Shown one piece after another: positions 60,451-64,000 of a DNA stretch of 64,000 bases. Source of the DNA: Leuconostoc kimchii IMSNU 11154 (lineage in GTDB: Bacteria; Bacillota; Bacilli; Lactobacillales; Lactobacillaceae). The stretch spans positions 62,001 through 126,000 of the forward strand of contig NC_014136.1 of the NCBI RefSeq assembly GCF_000092505.1, given 5' to 3'. Position 1 is the stretch's first letter. Each line of letters begins with the position of its first letter. A model generated the notes under the pieces. The model saw nothing but the letters and a program-made list of their open reading frames with translations, did not search any database and was not told the DNA's origin. Position numbers and translations under genes: made by a program.

Positions 60451-60849
60451 ATGTATACAATAAATGATGTAGCAAAAATATTTGCTATCTCCCCACATAC
60501 TTTACGATTTTATGCCAAGAAAGCCCTTTTTCCTAATATCACAAGAAATGAGCAAAATGTACGTTTATTTACTGATAAAGATTTAGAATATGTTGAAATG
60601 GTGTTGGCTCTTCGTCACACAGGTATGAGTTTAAACGCAATTAAAACATATATTGATCTTTGTGCGCTAGGTGACCAGAGCGTGTCAAAAAGGTTAACTA
60701 TTATTGAAACTGAATTGGAAAATGCAGAGATTAAACTAACAGACAGCATGCATCAACGCGATGTCTTGGCACGTAAACTAGACTATTACCATGAAGCTTT
60801 GGCTAATGGTGAAAAAAATATTGTTTGGGGTACAAATAAATTACATTAG
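60451..60849 (+). CDS. MerR-family transcriptional regulator
   Basis: A 132-residue MerR protein: YTINDVAKIFAISPHTLRFY, then KKALFPNITRNEQNVRLFTD, and a coiled-coil dimer helix (ERLTIIETELENAEIKL-like, seen as LTIIETELENAEIKLTDSM). There is no separate effector domain. The ATG at 60451 follows AAGGAG. It probably controls the divergent SDR. Confidence 0.88.
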   Translation: MYTINDVAKIFAISPHTLRFYAKKALFPNITRNEQNVRLFTDKDLEYVEMVLALRHTGMSLNAIKTYIDLCALGDQSVSKRLTIIETELENAEIKLTDSMHQRDVLARKLDYYHEALANGEKNIVWGTNKLH

Positions 60850-61191
60850 CACAGCCTAGTATTAACATCTTAACTTGTCCATGAATAAAAGTTCTTTTTT
60901 GCAACAATTTGATTTGCTTTATCAAGTGTCAGCCGTAAAATGTAGGGTGTCAATTTCTTAATTTTTTAAAATCTTTGTAATTAAATTTTAGATCGTAAAA
61001 ATTAATTACAACACTTAGGGCTGCACAAATAAAATATTAGCACCTTTGTGATAACATATTAATTCTAATAGTACAACCCTGTTTCTGTGTTGTAAACTAT
61101 TCATCGATTCACCATCCTGTTCGTAGCACCACACGACACCATACAATATTTCTCATAGTAGTTGTCAGTCTATTATTAATTTAATCAAAAT
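60850..61191. other. Intergenic region with faint coding debris
   Basis: No credible gene. A minus-strand stretch (about 60880-60945) translates to RLTLDKANQIVAKKNFYSWT before a stop but has no start; it may be a gene remnant. Confidence 0.3.
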
Positions 61192-61235
61192 AAAACGCCT
61201 GATGTGAGGATAATAATCTCAAATCAGGCGTTTTT
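61192..61235. terminator. Terminator of the alcohol dehydrogenase gene
   Basis: Arms AAAACGCCTGAT and ATCAGGCGTTTTT with an inner TGAG/CTCA pair. Confidence 0.88.
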
Positions 61236-61334
61236 ATATCTAGCTATTTCAAATCAACAATATTACTTACCCTAATCATCTATCATTCTCATGATTAACC
61301 ATATAATAGACAAATTTAGGTTTTAAATGAAAAT

Positions 61335-62501
61335 TTATTTCATCGATGCTTCATACAAAGCAATAACGTCTGCTGTTGTAAGCGGTACATAAGCCTTGTC
61401 TAGTTGTCCCACAGTCACTGCGCTCTTAGCCATAGCTTCGAAATGCGTTGTCTGATTGATGTCAACACCAGGCAGTGTCGTTGGAACACCCAATGACGCT
61501 ATCCAATCAGCTGTAGCACGAATAGCCTGAGTTGCCACAATTTGATCATCACCACTCAGTTGCCAAACATGGCGTCCAAAATCAGCAAATTGTGTTTGCG
61601 TATCAGCATGCAATGCAAAAGTCATCCAATGCGGTGTTAAGATACCCAATCCGATACCATGCGTAATGTCATAATATGCTGATAATTCATGCTCAATTGG
61701 GTGAACGGTCCAACCATTTACATTACCAGTGTGTGCTAAGCCATTTAATGCCATTGTAGACGCCCACATCAAATTAGCTCGGGCATCGTAATTATCTGGT
61801 GTTTCTAATGCCACAGGTGCCCATTTAATAACCGTCCGCATGAGACCTTCAATTAAGCCACTTTTGACGTCATTATTTTTGGATTGGTCAAAGTACTGTT
61901 CTGCTAAGTGACTGAAAATATCAATTGAACCAGCAGCCGTTTGCCACTTTGAAACTGAATAGGTTAGCGTAGGATCTAAAAATGAAATAGCTGGTGTATT
62001 GGGTCCATATGTGCCTAACTTTTGATTTGTTTCCGGGTTAGAAATAACAGATCCCTGGTTCATTTCTGTTCCTGTTGCTGATAAAGTTAGGATATCAACA
62101 ACAGGTAATTGGTCTATCGTTAAGCGTTTACTTGAATCCACAACTAATTCCCACGGATCAGAATCGTAAAATTTTGACGAAGCAATGACCTTAGATGCGT
62201 CAATAACGGAACCCCCACCAACAGCTAAAATGACGTCAATGTTTTGTGATTTAACTAATTGCTGCCCTTCACGGACAGATTCAATTTTCGGATTAGGCGC
62301 AATGCCTGTTAATTCGACAACATGCAGGCCATCTAAAGCCTCAATAACACGCTCATATAAACCGGATTTTTTAATTGAGCCACCACCATATGTCAGCAAG
62401 ACATTCTTGCCAAATTGTGAAACTGCATCACGCAGTTCGTTATCTATACGATCTGCGCCAAAACGAATATCTGTTGTATTTTTAAAACTGAAATTTTCCA
62501 T
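61335..62501 (-). CDS. Iron-containing alcohol dehydrogenase (YqhD/butanol dehydrogenase type)
   Basis: A 388-residue group III alcohol dehydrogenase: ILAVGGGSVIDASKVIASS (nucleotide loop), ILTLSATGTEMNQGSVIS, and metal-ligand histidines in DIFSHLAEQYFD, HPIEHELSAYYDITHGIGL. The pattern matches YqhD-like NADPH-dependent aldehyde reductases. It is monocistronic with its own terminator. Confidence 0.9.
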   Translation of the reverse strand: MENFSFKNTTDIRFGADRIDNELRDAVSQFGKNVLLTYGGGSIKKSGLYERVIEALDGLHVVELTGIAPNPKIESVREGQQLVKSQNIDVILAVGGGSVIDASKVIASSKFYDSDPWELVVDSSKRLTIDQLPVVDILTLSATGTEMNQGSVISNPETNQKLGTYGPNTPAISFLDPTLTYSVSKWQTAAGSIDIFSHLAEQYFDQSKNNDVKSGLIEGLMRTVIKWAPVALETPDNYDARANLMWASTMALNGLAHTGNVNGWTVHPIEHELSAYYDITHGIGLGILTPHWMTFALHADTQTQFADFGRHVWQLSGDDQIVATQAIRATADWIASLGVPTTLPGVDINQTTHFEAMAKSAVTVGQLDKAYVPLTTADVIALYEASMK

Positions 62502-62706
62502 GTTAAATATCTACCTTTTTTCTATTAGATATACTTATTTTACTACATGCCCCATACGCTTGGTCAAGCAATACGCTGTAACCAATTAGTGGCGCACCAA
62601 TATGAACAAGTGCATGATGAAACACAATTGAAATATTAAAAAAGGTTGAAAACATAACCAAATAGGTTTATACTTACTTTTAGTAACTAGAAAGAGGATA
62701 AAGTAC

Positions 62707-63249
62707 ATGAGTAAGTATGGTATTGTTGTTGGTTCAATTCGAAAGAATTCGTATTCAAAGGGCGTTGCAGACGCTCTTGTAGCTGGTCTTCCAGAAGATT
62801 CGGAAGTAACCTATCTTAACATTAGTGATTTACCATTATATAATCAAGATTTGGATGAAAATTCACCTGAGGCATACACTAATTTTCGTGCACAGGTAGC
62901 TAATCAAGATGCATTTATTTTTGTCACACCAGAACATAATCGCAGTATTCCTGCTGCTTTGAAAAATGCACTAGACATTGCTTCACGTCCATGGGGACAA
63001 AATGTTTGGGCTGGCAAGCCTGCCTTGGTTGCTTCACAATCAATTGGTGGTACTGCTGGTGTTCTAGCACATCACGTATTGCGTCAATCTTTGGTGTTCT
63101 TAGATATGCCAACGCTACAACAACCTGAACTCTACATCGGTAATACTTCGACTTTGGCCGATGAAAACGGTCAAATTACAAACGATGATACAGAAGCATT
63201 TTTGGCTAGTGCAGCACAACAATTTGTTACATTTGCTCAGAAATTCTAA
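62707..63249 (+). CDS. NADPH-dependent FMN reductase
   Basis: A 180-residue flavodoxin-fold reductase: IVVGSIRKNSYSKGVADALV (FMN phosphate site), LPLYNQDLDENSPEAYTNFR and FVTPEHNRSIPAALKNALD. It reduces FMN, quinones or azo compounds with NAD(P)H. A GAGG site precedes the ATG, and a terminator follows at once. Confidence 0.9.
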   Translation: MSKYGIVVGSIRKNSYSKGVADALVAGLPEDSEVTYLNISDLPLYNQDLDENSPEAYTNFRAQVANQDAFIFVTPEHNRSIPAALKNALDIASRPWGQNVWAGKPALVASQSIGGTAGVLAHHVLRQSLVFLDMPTLQQPELYIGNTSTLADENGQITNDDTEAFLASAAQQFVTFAQKF

Positions 63250-63270
63250 ACGCTAGCGATAATAAATTTG

Positions 63271-63299
63271 AAAAGCCTGTATTTTAACAGGCTTTTTTT
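63271..63299 (+). terminator. Terminator of the FMN reductase gene
   Basis: AAAAGCCTGT and ACAGGCTTTTTTT with a 6-base loop; also serves galM leftward. Confidence 0.9.
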
Positions 63300-63329
63300 G
63301 TACCACCATCATACTATCTTTAGAAATGA

Positions 63330-64000
63330 TTATTTAAGTGTATCATAAGCATAAATAATCGTCGCTTCTGCCGTGTCGTTAACCGCCAAGTCAACATGAC
63401 CAAACGTTGGTATATTTTCACTATTTGGTAAGGTCTGTGCTTCAAGGGCAACCGCTATCCAAGGATGTCCCTCACCGCGATTAGTATCTTTGATGACATC
63501 ATTATCCAGCTGGTTTGCGGTAAAAGCAACAACCGCGTTACGATCTGAATATACTGAGAGGCGTCTGCCAGAATTATTTTCCGTTAACACTACCACTGGC
63601 TTAACTAATGATGGTTCAACAAGGAATGCATCGTCTAAACCACCTTCTTTAATTTTAGAACGAAGTTTAGGCAAGATAACACCCAAATTTGTTTCATTTT
63701 TAAAATCAAACAGCGTATTAGCATTGTCAAGTAATGAACCGGTGGGTATTTTATCAGCATTTATAGCAGCATGTTTTTGACTATTAAGCCATAGCTCATG
63801 CGTCAATAGGTTATCGACCCCGGGATTAGCTAAATTAAAATAACTGTGAATCGTGGGGTTAAAAACACCATCCGCTTTCAATTGTTCACCAGTAAACTTC
63901 AAAATAACGCGATTATCATCGGTCAATTGATAGGTTACCTGAACATTAATATCTCCTGGAAAACCATCTAATTCAGATAATTGTTGCCTTTTCAGTGTTA
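63330..64000 (-). CDS. galM: Aldose 1-epimerase (GalM), N-terminus cut by window
   Basis: Interconverts alpha and beta anomers of galactose and glucose. The visible 223 C-terminal residues include DGFPGDINVQVTYQLTDDN, the catalytic-histidine motif NPTIHSYFNLAN and the late glutamate in VALEAQTLPN. The frame runs to the window edge without a start, and the family is about 340 residues, so the first third lies outside. No other galactose gene is visible. Confidence 0.9.
   Translation of the reverse strand, partial: TLKRQQLSELDGFPGDINVQVTYQLTDDNRVILKFTGEQLKADGVFNPTIHSYFNLANPGVDNLLTHELWLNSQKHAAINADKIPTGSLLDNANTLFDFKNETNLGVILPKLRSKIKEGGLDDAFLVEPSLVKPVVVLTENNSGRRLSVYSDRNAVVAFTANQLDNDVIKDTNRGEGHPWIAVALEAQTLPNSENIPTFGHVDLAVNDTAEATIIYAYDTLK

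Noticed and set aside
1..64000. CRISPR arrays, tRNA or rRNA genes, insertion sequences
   Set aside because: No spaced identical repeats of CRISPR type, no tRNA T-loop pattern outside the TPP aptamer, and no transposase frame were seen.

Overview
The window reads as low-GC Gram-positive DNA from the Lactobacillales, most likely Leuconostoc or a close relative. The basis is AT-rich coding sequence with strong AAGGAGG ribosome binding sites, T-box and catabolite (cre) control, CidAB with a pyruvate oxidase, an Asp23/AmaP envelope-stress cluster, and a RepA_N replicon with a MobL-type relaxase. The species is inferred from gene content, not from a marker gene. There is no rRNA, tRNA, ribosomal protein or other clear housekeeping gene. 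The sequence could be a large plasmid or an accessory chromosomal region carrying an integrated plasmid; nothing here settles which.

Region 1 (1-7150, minus strand) is one tight operon: accB-type biotin carrier, biotin carboxylase, DUF1445 protein, pxpA, an NRAMP-like transporter, pxpB, pxpC and an aminotransferase cut by the window edge. It joins a 5-oxoprolinase set to a biotin carboxylase pair that has no accA or accD. Its promoter overlaps a perfect 17-bp palindrome.

Region 2 (7421-17790, minus strand) is a plasmid backbone: XRE regulator, RepA_N initiator with four 23-bp iterons inside the gene, small proteins, SSB, a membrane coiled-coil protein, a probable oriT with heptamers phased at 11 bp, an RHH protein, a membrane-anchored EndA-like nuclease, and a MobL-type relaxase. 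An SOS-controlled UmuC/SAP/YolD cassette follows at the other end. No type IV secretion, coupling protein, integrase or ParA is visible.

Region 3 (18-31 kb) is a patchwork of single-gene units: HAD phosphatase, PhzF-like protein, a decayed copy of the SAP gene, GNAT acetyltransferases, and several resistance-type genes with RNA-level control. These include an ABC-F gene behind a leader peptide and attenuator, an MFS exporter behind a 14-codon leader ORF, and a GNAT gene and a Gdx-type SMR gene each behind the same riboswitch-like element (probable guanidine-IV). A CatB/Vat-type acetyltransferase is also here.

Region 4 (31-36 kb) is a gene graveyard: a GyrI-like domain fragment, a membrane-protein fragment, a beheaded GNAT gene fused to a beheaded MarR gene, and a frameshifted acyl-CoA thioesterase-like gene. 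An XRE gene with a consensus promoter and palindromic operator is intact.

Region 5 (36-48 kb) has two MarR-controlled operons with long perfect inverted-repeat operators, the AmaP-DUF2273-Asp23 cluster, a cytidine deaminase with an internal deletion, an EamA exporter, and an orphan MetQ behind a methionine T-box. A sugar acetyltransferase and a nitroreductase/HxlR pair complete it.

Region 6 (48-64 kb) is metabolic: cidA-cidB-pyruvate oxidase with three cre sites, a LacI-controlled divergon (Gfo/Idh/MocA oxidoreductase and KduD-like dehydrogenase), and a TPP-riboswitch thiamin-salvage pair (YlmB-like deformylase and TenA). It also holds a family 8 glycosyltransferase, two GNATs, an SDR/MerR pair, an iron alcohol dehydrogenase, an FMN reductase and the start-truncated galM.
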